This document shows, piece after piece, positions 47,144 through 59,200 of a DNA stretch of 64,000 nucleotides. The notes beneath the pieces were generated by a model. That model made no database searches, was not told where the DNA came from, and worked only from the letters and a program-made list of their open reading frames with translations. Source of the stretch: Acanthochromis polyacanthus (lineage: Eukaryota; Chordata; Actinopteri; Pomacentridae); NCBI RefSeq assembly GCF_021347895.1, contig NC_067126.1, forward strand, positions 31,074,482-31,138,481. Direction: 5' to 3'. Each line of letters starts with the position of its first letter. Position 1 is the stretch's first letter. The translations under genes and the position numbers were made by a program.

Positions 47144-49219
47144 CTATCTGAATATTTTCTTCTTTAGATATCCCTTCCAGGCATCATGTGTTGAAAGCTC
47201 CATAGAGTTCCATTCAAAGTGAGGGATCTGTAAAAGCACAGACAACAGTCACTTCAGGCTGCCTTTTACAACTATGTTAAGATTTAAATGGGTATAATTC
47301 CATTCATCATCATGCTGAAATATGTTTTCTCACCTGAATAACACGATATCCCAGAATTTCAAGGTGCCTCTTTCTCATCAGGGCCTCACCTTTCATATGA
47401 GGAGAATTTTTGCAGAAAGACCTCGAATCTAGAAAGTCCACAGCAACACTAAAATGACAATAAAAAAAAACAGAATGTCAGACATATTAAATATCTGAGT
47501 GGTGCTGTTATTCTTTTCTGATATTCACAATATATTCTATACAGGGATACATTTAAATTCCTACCGCTGAGCTCCAGGTGGCAGCTCATCCCTGCTGTTT
47601 TCCAGCGAGCTCGTGTCCCAGTGAACCGTTCCTCTGTCCAACATCTGCATCGTACTCGGCTCGCTATAAGGCAGCGGCCGCGAGTGCTTGTCCAGTTTGC
47701 ATTCAAAGTCTGGAAAAATGCGGAAAATGTGGCATAAAAGATAACATTTGCAGAGCTTTGGTGTCAAGGCTCAAGGGTTTCGCAGAAGTACTTGCCAAGA
47801 CTTGAAGGTCTAATCGACCATAAGCACTTTTGTCATGCTAATCAGTGATGACGGCGATGTGCTAGTGCAGATTTATTAGTTGGTGTGGAGAAGTTATTAC
47901 TCTTGCTTGATTCTTCACAACCAAACCTCAAACTGTAGCATCACTGTCACACAATGTTTACAATTTTTCATCAATCTCATCAAGAAAATTCACTGAACAG
48001 AAACGTATTGTGGTTTTATTCAATGCTTGTGCTTTCAATTATGAACTGAAATTAAACGATATGAAGTGACTCTATAGCATGCAAGCATAGGAGCAGGGAT
48101 CAAGCTACAGGGGTCTCTAAAATACTGACATTGGGCTATTTTCGCCATGTATTTTTTTATGTATTTATCACCATTGATCATGAGTAAAACCAGGCTTTTA
48201 CTGATGCAGTGCAGACTCGTGACTGACTTTAATAAATGCATGCTGTTCTTGTCTCACCAATAAAGTGTAGGAGTGCGGTACTATAAACTTCACTCAATGT
48301 AACTTAAAAATTAGAAAGAAAAAAATGCCAGCTGTTGTACAAAAAAACAGAAGACCAAACCTAACCATCTATGGTGCTATTATTTTTCATGTAGGCTTAT
48401 TATTCATATTGTGATTAATAGAAAAAGTGATAAATATAATCTAAACCAAGAGCTCTATAAATGTTGTATCTGTCCTTTCACTCATTCAATAGTTCACAAC
48501 CTGTATAAGAGCTAACCACAATAGTAGCTGCTTTTCCTCAGGTGCAAAGACCTTATTTTTTTAGAGAAGAACGGACAACATCTGATAAAATATCATTACT
48601 TACCTACAGTGTAAAAATATGGAGTGACGACTGCTATTTGGATACAGTTAATTCCACCCAGAACTTCCCCCAGCATTTTGTGGATTTGCTGTTGAACAGG
48701 ACTGACACTGCCGTTCCCTAAAAAAAACATTTCGGCAAGCAACTGATAGCATGTACGTATGTAATATATGTATTTCAAATTGAATTCAAACCCATGGAGA
48801 AAATCAGATCTTGGTGGATCTTCTTACTTCTCCTTTGCAACTGCTGGCAGTAGCGCTCATGAAACCACGGCACCTGGAACTCGGGACACTCGAGACACAC
48901 GGCGCGATTGAGCTCCATGAGGCGCAGCCGTGTTCGCATGTTGAGGGCATTAGAGAGGGCTGAAGGAAATACAGCTACGTTAGTCCTGTCGAGCAAGTGT
49001 GTACTTACGGCTCAGATGCACAAAGTTGAATATTCATTAAAAATCCATTTAAACCAACACAGTGCATACTTTCTAACTGGGTGTCCAGCTTTCCCAGAAA
49101 GTCGACGCTGAAGATTTCTTTGATTAGTTCTTCAGGAAACCTGTCAGCTACTGCCAAGGAGTACGCCTGGAGGACCAGCAGATGTGGCTCAAAGGAACCT
49201 AGAACAACATAAAAAAGTT

Positions 49220-49313
<94 letters not shown>

Positions 49314-52300
49314 TTTCACCTTAAAAAAAATCCCCCAATTTTTTTGAGAAAATTCTTGTAAATATTTGCAAAAAAATGAGTAAAAATTTTCCCAAAAATG
49401 AGTAAAAATATCTAAAGTGATTACATATATCAGTACAACTTCTAATATTTTTTAAGAACATTGACAAAAAAAACAACCAAAATCCAGTGAATTTTGCTGG
49501 ATTTTAGTCGAATTTCTTTTGTCAATGTTCTTTTGAAACATTTTAACATTTCTTTTTTTCCACCAAACAATGTTCAAAAAATTTCCCAAAAATGTTGAAA
49601 ATGTGGACATCAGAATTTTCCCTGTGAAAATATTTTTTCCCCACATTTTCAAACTTTAAAAGGGGTCAATATGACCCGCAGGACGACACGAGGGTTAAAG
49701 TGAATCTGAGTGATATAAAGTGGCTTTGACAGGTAGTAGGAAAAGTTTTATCGAACTACCAAAGCTGCATGGACATTCTACAATGCACTGTTAACAAAAG
49801 TGTTAGTGTAAGCTTACAAAGGAAAAAGAAATCTGTAATGTGACTATTTACTTACTAATATGAGGAGTGAAGCGCTTAATACAAGCATCGTACAACTCGT
49901 CTGCTTGCACTGGATCATAGTTCAGGACAGAAAAGGGTAGCAGGGTGGCATACATTGCTGAGTGGTGAATCTGAAAAAAAAGACCGGAAAAAAACAGTTC
50001 ATAAAAATTTACTTACTCCGGATATAACATGCTGTGATGTCTCTTAGAGCACCTTGTCAATGTGTTCTATGGCCACACTGGCGATTCGGTCCATCAGCGG
50101 AGGGCACAGATGATGTGTCCTGGTTAGGAAGAAGGCAAGCTCAGGTGCGTTGCTCCAGTTTATCTGGTCCATCAACCTCTGCAATGTGACCATCGTCTCT
50201 TCCAGCAGCATCTCCTCGAACCACTCCCCCGAGATGAACTTGAGCTCCTCGAGGACCAGGTCCAGCTGGTCGGCCGTCTGCAGCCTCTCGTGGCCGCAGC
50301 GGTTCAGCGTCTGCAGCAGACGGACGTACTTGCTGCGAGTGTCGTGCCGGTAGGATGGATCGTTCCGCACCCATTTGGCAACGGCGAAAGACAGGGTGCT
50401 AAGCTCGCTGAGACTGCACTGCTCCACCACTGCATCCACCCGGGAGATCACGCCATCTTCAAGACGTGGACAGGGCAGCATGGACAGAACGCGGGTCAGC
50501 ATGGTCACCTCATAAGGGAAGACGCTGCGCTCCAAAAAGCTGAGAGGTAAAGTGTCATCAGTCTACTTTTTATTTAACAAAACAATAAAATAACCATTTT
50601 TGTCTTTAATAAATACTTACTCAACCAAACTGTTTCTTAGTTTAGTGAAGAGTTTGGGGTTCTGATGCTGCAACAGAAAAAGGGCTTGGGTGGCTCTGGC
50701 CACCTCCACTGACTTGTAGACATGAAGGTTCCTTTGGATTACTGAAGCAATTCTGGAAAAGAGTTTAGGCACAAATAAGTACATTGTACAAACATGTGAG
50801 ATTTTTTTTTTTTTTTAATTTGTGAAGATTTGTCTTGTAACAGGAAAGCATTCAGTTACACAGTATTCTGATAAGGATACTTTAAACTTTGTGAATTCCC
50901 CCAGTGAGGGATAAAGTTTATCTTTTCTTAACTGAATTTAAAAAAAAAAAAGTGAACAACTTAACCTGAAATTGTTTTAAAAGGCCTCCTTCAGTGAAAA
51001 TTAAGTTTTATAAAAACTTAATTAACATGTGTATTTCTTAGTTTGATATGCTAGAGGACACATAATGTACCAAATAATCACTTCTTAAAAAACACAGATT
51101 CAGACTTCTGAGGTTTATTATGTAATAAACCTAAGGAACCAGTACTTTCCACATATGAATCTTCATCAGTTTCCAGTTCTAATATATGTTTGGCTGAATT
51201 ACTCCAGTATTACAACTTGTCTACTTCTAGGGGATGACAACATTTACGTCATGCAAACTTGACCGAACCCTGGCATAGATATGGACATGGAAAGGACGAT
51301 ACTGGCAGATTTGTGGGTGAGCTGGTGTGCCTCAGCTGCACTGGAGAGAGGTGTATGGAGACAGAGGGGATTTCATAGATCTGCACATTCTCAAGGAAGC
51401 AGTCTACAGTTATATCTAATCCGTTTTAAAGACACATAAATATGTTCTTACAGATTTAATCTGTCACCTGAGAGGAACTTTAAATGAACGGACCTTGCAG
51501 TGAGTTTTTGTCAGCTGCTGTTTCCAATCTTAAGGGAAAATTTTCAGTTTCTATTTCACGATGGATGGATGGATGGATGGATGGATGGATGGATGGATGG
51601 ATGGATGTCTTTACTTTTCAGCTGATATAAAGAATGATACAGATCTAGTTGCAATAAGTTGACTTTGGTCAATACATTTGCTCCTCCATTTAAGTGATGT
51701 TGGTGCTTTAGGACAGAGACATAAACTCACTTGTTCTGTAAACTAAGGTTCCTGCTCTGAATCTCTTCCAGAGCTTCGGCTACAGCCAGGGCCTGCTGTC
51801 CATTGAACTCGTCGGCCAACAGGAGGGCAGTGTTCTCCAATCTGAGAGAAATGAAACCACAGATTAGACCATGGAAACTCAAACATTAGATTTCCACTCA
51901 TATACCTCTCCACTGATAATGATACGAACCCTTCTCTGATCTCTGGACTGGCCATGGGAGCCAGAGCCACAAACAATTTAATGAAGGACACATGATCAGT
52001 GCTCGAGTCAATCAATTCGGTCAGCCTTTGTCTAGCAGCCAGCCTGAAGTCACAGTTGTTGAACTGCAGTGACTGATACAAGCCCAAGATGATGCCGATG
52101 TTCTCTGCATCCAATGTGGGAATGTTGCGCAAGATGACCTCGTTGCACTTCTCCAGCAGAGGTCGGTGAACGTACTTGACATTGCGCAAAAACTGTACCA
52201 TTCTCCGGGGCACGTTGAAATGTGAAGGATCCGTGGTGTCCAGGAGTTGATCCGCTCTGCTGATGAGTGCATCCCGCAGCCGGGGAGACACCAGGGATGA

Positions 52301-53707
52301 CACGCTGGTCATCAGAGCAGTTAGGACCCTGGAAAAACATTGTCAGGGACAGGTAATACTCAACATGAGGTGGTGAGATGCAAAAGAAAATTGAACCTAT
52401 ATGTCTCACAACCAACCTGGCCTCATCAATAGAGGACAACTTCTGATCCACGATGTGGGTGATGTGGCCCATTAGAGGGCTGTGTGAAAGATGCTGATCG
52501 TGTAAACAGACAGCAAACTTGGACAGAGATCTCATGGGAAATCTGTAATGAGGCACATTTGTGTAAAATCTTGTTAGTCTTTAAATTCTCAGATAATTAT
52601 TCTGACTGGACAGAAAATTAAACCACAATTGTGATACCAATTATCCTATTAGTAATTTGTGACACACAAATACCAAACAAATGCTGCTTGTAGCTTTTTT
52701 CAGGTGAAGATTTGCTCCTTTCTCTGTTTCTTTGGTTTTTGCAGCTCAAAACATCCATCCATCCATCATTTATACACCACTTAATCCTCATTAGGGGGGC
52801 TGGAGTCTATCCCAGCTGACTTAGAGTGAAGGCAGAGAAAACCCTGGACAGGTCGCCAGTCTATCACTGGGCTACACATATAAAGATATATAGAGACAAA
52901 CCAGCACACTCACATTTACACCTACAGACAATTTAGAATCACTAATTAATCTCAGCATGTTTTTGGACTGTGGGAGGAAGCTGGAGAACCCGGTGAGAAC
53001 CCACACGTGCGCAGAGAGAATATGTAAACAGATAGAAAGATCCAAGGGACACGGACCGTGGATCTTCAAGCTGTGAGGTGACAGTGATAACCACTGATCA
53101 CTGTGCAGCCCGCTCAAACATCACCTCTATAATATTTTTTTCACGTATTTCTCAAGTATTAAGTTGACAAAATTATAATCATCTCATTAACTCAAAAAAT
53201 TACAATGTGATCATACCTGTCTACTCTTAGCCATGCTTCTGAAACCAGCTGTTGAACAAGAGAGTCATGTGGCTCCACATTCAGCCTACAAGGAGAAAAA
53301 CACAATAAGTTGCCATTACAACTGCATAATTCAAAAACATGATCATTAATTTGACTGTGTTTGTTACAATACCTGAGGAAAGCATAAAGCATGTCAATCA
53401 GCATGAAATCATCCATATGTGCAATTTTGTTTTCTGCCAGAACCCGGAGAGTTAAGAACTGTGGGTGACTCCTGGTGAGATCGACAGTCCGGAGCAGCTG
53501 AGGTCTCTCTTTTTGAAACTGCCACAGCAGCCCCACAGCACAGTTCACATGGTCAACTGTGAGCTTGGCCTTGTTCTTCCCAACCACGTCAAACACTTGC
53601 TCTTCGGCAGCACAAACTCGCAGCTGCTCCAGAACCTGGTCTCTGTTCACTGCCCCTCCATGAAGGAGCCTGCGGAGGCAGGAGTTCACAGATCGGAGGC
53701 GAAACAT
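47144..53707 (-). CDS. fastkd1: FAST kinase domain-containing protein 1, mitochondrial (838 aa)
   Basis: Fourteen coding exons, in order: 53373-53707, 53217-53285, 52417-52542, 51906-52328, 51731-51841, 50621-50752, 50053-50539, 49856-49970, 49070-49198, 48828-48959, 48604-48717, 47565-47709, 47334-47448, 47144-47227 (TAG). They sum to 838 codons (human 847). The ATG at 53707 gives an Arg-rich start ([18 protein letters not shown]) typical of a mitochondrial targeting peptide. The C-terminal exons carry the RAP domain ([43 protein letters not shown]); the FAST_1 and FAST_2 regions precede it. Family members bind mitochondrial RNA; FASTKD1 is linked to the level of ND3 mRNA. The gene lies head-to-head with ppig and tail-to-tail with klhl41, as in human. 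Introns hold a GATA microsatellite, a MITE and a LINE end. The coding frame is intact. Confidence 0.93.
49219..49312. repeat. (GATA)n microsatellite in a fastkd1 intron
   Basis: About 23 uninterrupted GATA units. It directly abuts the truncated MITE copy that follows at 49320, and lies 20 bp from the acceptor of the exon at 49070-49198 on the minus strand. Confidence 0.95.
49320..49698. mobile_element. Truncated second copy of the TTAA MITE
   Basis: Matches the element at 43459-43974 in reverse orientation. The right end is GACGACACGAGGGTTAA with TTAA at 49695-49698, and the internal block AAAATCCAGTGAATTTTGCTGG matches the palindromic core. The left terminus is missing: the element stops where the GATA repeat begins. 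Confidence 0.8.
51560..51607. repeat. (ATGG)n microsatellite in a fastkd1 intron
   Basis: About 11 clean ATGG units. GATG-type tails are typical of RTE/Rex3-like LINEs in fish, but no LINE body adjoins it here. Confidence 0.9.
52748..53120 (-). mobile_element. 3' end of an RTE/Rex3-like LINE
   Basis: Starts with a short CATC repeat, then GGGGCTGGAGTCTATCCCAG, CTGGACAGGTCGCCAGTCTA, TTTTTGGACTGTGGGAGGAA, GAACCCGGTGAGAACCCACA and a TGTGAGGTGACAGTGATAAC-like end. This is one of the best-known fish repeat texts. The (GATG)n tail on the minus strand sets the orientation. It is untranslated 3' sequence only. Class name from memory. Confidence 0.7.
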
Positions 53708-54840
53708 CACCACAGACCTCTGGGCTCAAGTTAACTATGAGGTCTTCATTGTACCAGCCTCCACTGTCAATCTCTGTGTCCACTGACAGACTCAGTCAGC
53801 TGGGATCACAACTATAAAACTACAGTCTGGAGGTAGCAGACCAGGTGATCCTTTAGGGATCTGTATCAACTGAAGAAAAAACACAAAATAGAAACACCTG
53901 AAATACAGTTTGATCCTGTATGAAAATGTTTAATATCACGCATGGTTATACTCTGTTCAAAAGCAAGCATCTGCATGATACTGACAGCTCACATGTTGCT
54001 GACCTCATTTGATATGAAATTAGCGCAGAAACAGACCCATTCAGAGATATGACTTTCTGCCAGTGCCACACAGAGCTGATGTTAGCTGCCTGTTGCTAAG
54101 TCCAGTATGCTAACACGGTGTTCACGTGGATACACAAACAATCACCTAAAACCACTGACAATCTCTGATTATCGATGCGTGCTGCATCCAAGGCTAGATT
54201 TATACATATTTTACAGATTTACGCCTTATAAACCTGATACAAACAGAAAGGGGTCATTAAAATCGTTCAAAGTCAACATTACCTAGCATGTGTGCTACTA
54301 AGTTTCACTTCCGTAGCCGGTGACATAATGTGACGGTATTTTGAACCCTGGGGTTAGCCTTTCAGGCGGCAGCTCATGCCTGTTGGCAGATTTAATAATG
54401 ACATATAGTAGTTACGAGGGATTTGTTGAGTGTTTTTCTGTCATAATAACTTACTAGAGAATGTAAAATTAGCACAGAACTTCTTTATCTCGTTGCTATG
54501 AACCGATGAAGTAGCAACAAAAGTGGAACAAAAAAGGTACGAAATGTTAAAACTATTAAATCTATCTCATTGCCCAGCTAAAGAAAACGATTTGCACTGA
54601 TCACCAAACAGACTAATATCAGTTAAATGAGTGATTCAGGCAGCCTGGGGGTCCTTGTACCTGCCAGGACAGACTCAGGGAACAATTTCTTTCTAGTCAA
54701 CTGGCGCACGACCCTCGAAGTAATTGACGTCCCCGCCGCGCCATCTTTAGAAAACACTGAGCTCAACACTGAATGAAACTTCGGTTTCGTCGTTTGTGAG
54801 AGCTGTTCGCTGCATGGAGTGATAGCCCTGCTGTTCCAGG
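53708..54840. promoter_or_regulatory. Shared upstream region of fastkd1 and ppig (probable bidirectional promoter)
   Basis: The first coding exon of fastkd1 ends at 53707 and the first ppig exon, non-coding, is probably near 54760-54840 (donor GTGATG after CTGTTCCAG). The fastkd1 5' UTR probably starts near 54300. Between about 54300 and 54800 the DNA is richer in GC and CG (for example GACGTCCCCGCCGCGCCATC at about 54727), with no TATA box. This fits a housekeeping promoter firing both ways. No transcript evidence. Confidence 0.5.
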
Positions 54841-56006
54841 TGATGCATTTTCACATTATCTACGTCTTAGTGGCATGTGCTTGGTTCATATGTTGAAATA
54901 GTGCGATTTACATAACGTAGAAAGATCCCCCTACAAGTCTGGCTGCGGCTAACGTTTGGAGAACTTGCTAATGCTAACGCTAGGCCTAGCGTTAAGATAG
55001 ATACATGAGTGGACATGTGTCTGTATGAAACAGCAACGGTAAAATACAAATAAACGAATGTGTAGACGTTGATACTTGTGATTCTCATGCATGAAAACTT
55101 ATCCCTGCAGTCGGCTCAACAGGTCAAGTGAGAGTTTAAACGCGCCGCTAGTTAGCCAAAGCTAGCTTGAGAATTACAAACAAGCGAACGTAAAGTAGCC
55201 AAATTCTGTGGGAATCCAGCTGTTGTCGCAACGTCGGCTGTCTGTAGTTAACCTTTGTCTGTGTGTGTCTTTTTTTAATTCATTTTTTTACGTTTGTTAT
55301 TGCGCAAGCGAGCAGCAGGGATTGTTTTTCTTCATGGTTTTCTGCAGCATTTTAAAGAAGTCGTTTAGCTGCTTACTGGAGCTCATTTCGGTTTCGAGTT
55401 ACGTTGCAACAGCGTTACAGGTGTTGTGCCAAAAAAAGTGATCATCTGCCAAATAGTGAATGCCACCGTGACTGCAATTACTCTTTTGTGTTATGTACCG
55501 TATGCTATACCCGATCCAGTTTTTTCCGGTTGAAATAAAGGACTAATTCAACGAATATAATGCAGTTTTCCTTTGCTAAAAAGTTATAGCAGTCCGTACA
55601 TAGTACCTGAAATTTTACAATGCATCAAAATGACTTTTTTTAATTCAAGAGTGTTGCAAATTAAATGATATGGCCCATAAGTTATGTATGAAACACATCT
55701 GTAAATCATATTATTGACAGTCTTGTTACAGAAATATGAAATATACCTAACGCACACAGCCTAAACTTCACAAGCAATACCATTTTGCTGCCTATAATCA
55801 AAAATGCCACGCTTGATTACACTGTAAATGAATATAAACATTTTGTTAGTCACAAGAAATATTAAAGACATCCTTTTGCTATCTCCACGGACATACAATT
55901 TTACATATTTGCATGTTGTGACTGTTGGATTCAGATAAAAGCAGATGGAGACATACATAAAATGGACTACAGTCAATTATTGTCAGTTTTTGGAACGGTT
56001 GTGGAT

Positions 56007-56085
56007 TAGATAGATAGATAGATAGATAGATTAAACCTTTATTAATCCCACAGCGGGGAAATTTACATTGTACAGCAGCAAATAG
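56007..56085. repeat. GATA repeat joined to a LINE-like 3' end, ppig intron 1
   Basis: Six GATA units run into TTAAACCTTTATTAATCCCA and CAGCGGGGAAATTTACATTG. The reverse complement, of the form AATTTCCCCGCTGTGGGATT then AATAAAGG plus TATC repeats, is a familiar LINE 3' end in fish. A weaker relative lies at about 17918-17950 (TTTACTGATCCTCAAGAGGA), and another at about 50885-50935. The 54841-56209 remainder of this intron holds nothing else I recognise. Confidence 0.6.
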
Positions 56086-56209
56086 AACACTTATTTACAT
56101 CAGATTTTTATGTAATTACATGATTATTCTTAATAAAACATGAGTACTTCAGTTGTACTCATCCTTATGTCTTATCTGTGTTTCTCACCTGCAGGTGTTT
56201 TAGTAAATC

Positions 56210-59200
56210 ATGGGGATCAAGGTTCAGCGCCCTCGCTGCTTCTTTGACATTGGAATCAGTAATGTGCTTGGTAAGAAGGCAATCTCAACTACATTTACTA
56301 AACTGACAGCTTATTAGGCAAACATTTCCTATACTAGTACAACCTCACGAGAAAACTTTACGATATATATTATACTTAATGAAAGTTGTAATATTCATTT
56401 TTGGTTGAAACTGGTGTTAAGTTTGTTTACAATACAGTCATTTTGGAAGGAGTAGTTTGTGGTGCTGCATAGCTGTACACTGATATGAATAAGATGGAAA
56501 ACATTAAAAACACAACTCAGCAACACCTAAAACAAATTACGGCCTTTATAGTGACTATCAACCCATGTGATTAGTTTAATAAAGAGTGAACATTGTAGCC
56601 TTCATGTGATAAGGATTTATTGTGGGGCTGTTGTTTAAATTGCATTAATTACTAATTAATTAGTTTACTGTAAGTGGATCATCATTGTAACAACTGAGTA
56701 GGTGTCTCACTGTAGTTTAAACTAAAGTAAACTCTTCTTTGGTGTCTCTTCACAGTTGGTAGAGTTGTAGTGGAGCTGTTTGCTGACATCTGTCCCAAAA
56801 CATGTGAAAACTTCAGATGCCTCTGCACAGGTAAATGAATATCCTCCGTAAGATTATGTCAAAATTAGTTCTAATTCGTGATGAAGTTCACTATTAATAA
56901 GCACTCCTGTTTCATCCAGGTGAGAAAGGCATCGGTAAAGGAACTCAGAAACCCCTGCACTACAAAGGATGCCTTTTCCATCGTGTTGTAAAAGACTTCA
57001 TGATTCAAGGAGGAGACTTCAGTGAAGGTGAGTTCAGAAAACATCGAGCGTACTTAGCTTAGTACGCTCACATTTTGTGTCCATATGTGATTAATTCAAG
57101 AAATTCAAGCATATAGCTACAGCAAGTTTCTCTGTGTTGGTAGCATCACTTAGCTGTTAGTTTTTATGTGCTATAGATGCTGATTCTGTTCTTTGACATC
57201 ATAGGTAATGGAAGAGGAGGCGAATCCATCTATGGAGGCTTTTTTGAAGGTAAAGAGGCCGCAGTCAGAGCTGTCAGTTGTTATCCAAACCAACGTTGGC
57301 TTCAAGATGGCAGTACAATTTTATCCTTTCCCCCCAGATGAAAGCTTTGCTGTTAAACACAACAAGGAGTACCTGCTGTCTATGGCCAATAGAGGCAAAG
57401 ATACAAATGGATCACAGTTTTTCATGTAAGCACTGTCTTTTGCTGAATATTATTATTAGTTTCATGTAGTTTTTGTTGTATTACTTAACATTCCTAAGCT
57501 TTACAAGTGATTATGTGCTCTTTTTTTCTTGAATGGCCTGCGATGACACTACAGAACAACAAAACCCTCTCCACATCTGGATGGGTAAGTTCTGCATGAA
57601 TCTGAAATTCTAACTGCATAGTGTTCAAATCAAACAGTATATGTAATGTTGCTATAGCTGGACCTCATTGTCACTCTGTTCTTACAGTGTTCATGTGGTT
57701 TTTGGTCATGTGATCTCTGGCCAAGAGGTTGTTCAAACTATGGAGAACCAGAAAACGGATCATAACAGCAAACCGTATGCTGAGGTGAAGGTTTTGAACT
57801 GTGGAGAGCTTGTCCCAAAATCTAAAGGTTTGTTGTACTTTCAGTGTTTTTCAAAATGATTGTCAAACTTTACTTTAATGCTTATGATTCTATTTATATT
57901 CTTGCAGCAAAGAAAGATGCAAAAAAGAAAGAGAGAGCCTCCTCCAGTTCCAGCAGGAGCTCCAGTGACTCGAAGAGCTCCTCAGAATCATCCTCAGACT
58001 CCGAAGAGTCAGAAAAAGAATCTAAGAAGCAGAAGAAGAAGGCAAAGAAGCTTAAAAAGAAACAGAAAAAGAAGGAGAAGGAAAGGTACCTAATTTTTTA
58101 TTTTCAGATTTCTTCTGTCTACTGTGGTCTACACCTAGTGTTGCCAGTCTGAGCTGGAATATATTCACAGGTCAGAAGCAGAAAGTGCCGAAGAGAAAGA
58201 ACAAGAAGAGTTGGTTACGTCTACTGTACGTCCCGAAGAAATACCGCCCATCCCTGAGAATCGATTCCTCATGAGGAGAAGCCCCCAGACAGTGCAGAAG
58301 TCAAAAGAGGAGGTTGAGAAGGATCAGAAAAATAAAGAGGAAAGATCAAGAGACAGGTTAGCATGTCTTACAAACAGCCGTTATGACTAACATCCAACGT
58401 AATGTCGTCGGTGTTCATTTTCATGCCTTGTCTTTTGTCACTCTGCAGTACTGGCATAACTTATAATTCTCAGTCATCATATCACAGAAGACTAGTGATG
58501 ACTCGATCCGGCAGGAAGATTAAAGGCAGAGGTCCAAGGGTAGGTGCACTGCAGCAGTAATGCAAAAATTCTGTCCTCTTTGTCACAGTTCATACTTTGA
58601 CATTAAATAATGTTAATAAATAACCAGATTAGAACTAACGGTATTGCTCGTGTTGGGTCCCATTTGTTTGCATTTTTGGATGGAAGTAAGTGATTTTTGT
58701 TTCCTCCCATACAGAGATACCGCACTCCGTCACGCTCTCGTTCAAGGTCTAGGGATCGCTTCAGACGCAGTGAAACTCCTCCACACTGGCGTCAGGAGAT
58801 GCAGCGTCAGAGGATGAGGGCAGTCACAGGGGAGCGCTGGATTAAGGGTGACAGGTCAGTTTATGTTAGTCATTTAAATAAAATTTAGCTTGCAAAATTT
58901 GGAACAAATTCGTACTATTCATAACAACGGAAGCCACTAAATCCTGCTTCCACTGCATGATCCTTTCTCATATCGAACACGACCTCACAACCTGGTCGGT
59001 TGCTTGTGTCACTGCTCTAAAACCTATTAAACAGCTTTATAGAAAAAACAGCAGTCATTTCATTATTGTGCAATCTTAAAGAAATATTGATTTCTAAGCT
59101 TGGAGAGTTTCAAATCATTTTAAAAGTGCTTGTTTAATCTTTGTCTGTTAATGGGATGGAATCACTGCCCCTGGGGGATTTTTATCAAAAAGAAAAATGG

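Noticed and set aside
49219..49312. Regular short repeats as a CRISPR array
   Set aside because: Simple GATA units without spacers, in a vertebrate intron.
57208..57429. Single-exon reading [16 protein letters not shown] in ppig
   Set aside because: This frame reads through the short intron 57250-57337. The spliced reading gives [15 protein letters not shown] followed by [12 protein letters not shown], the cyclophilin sequence.
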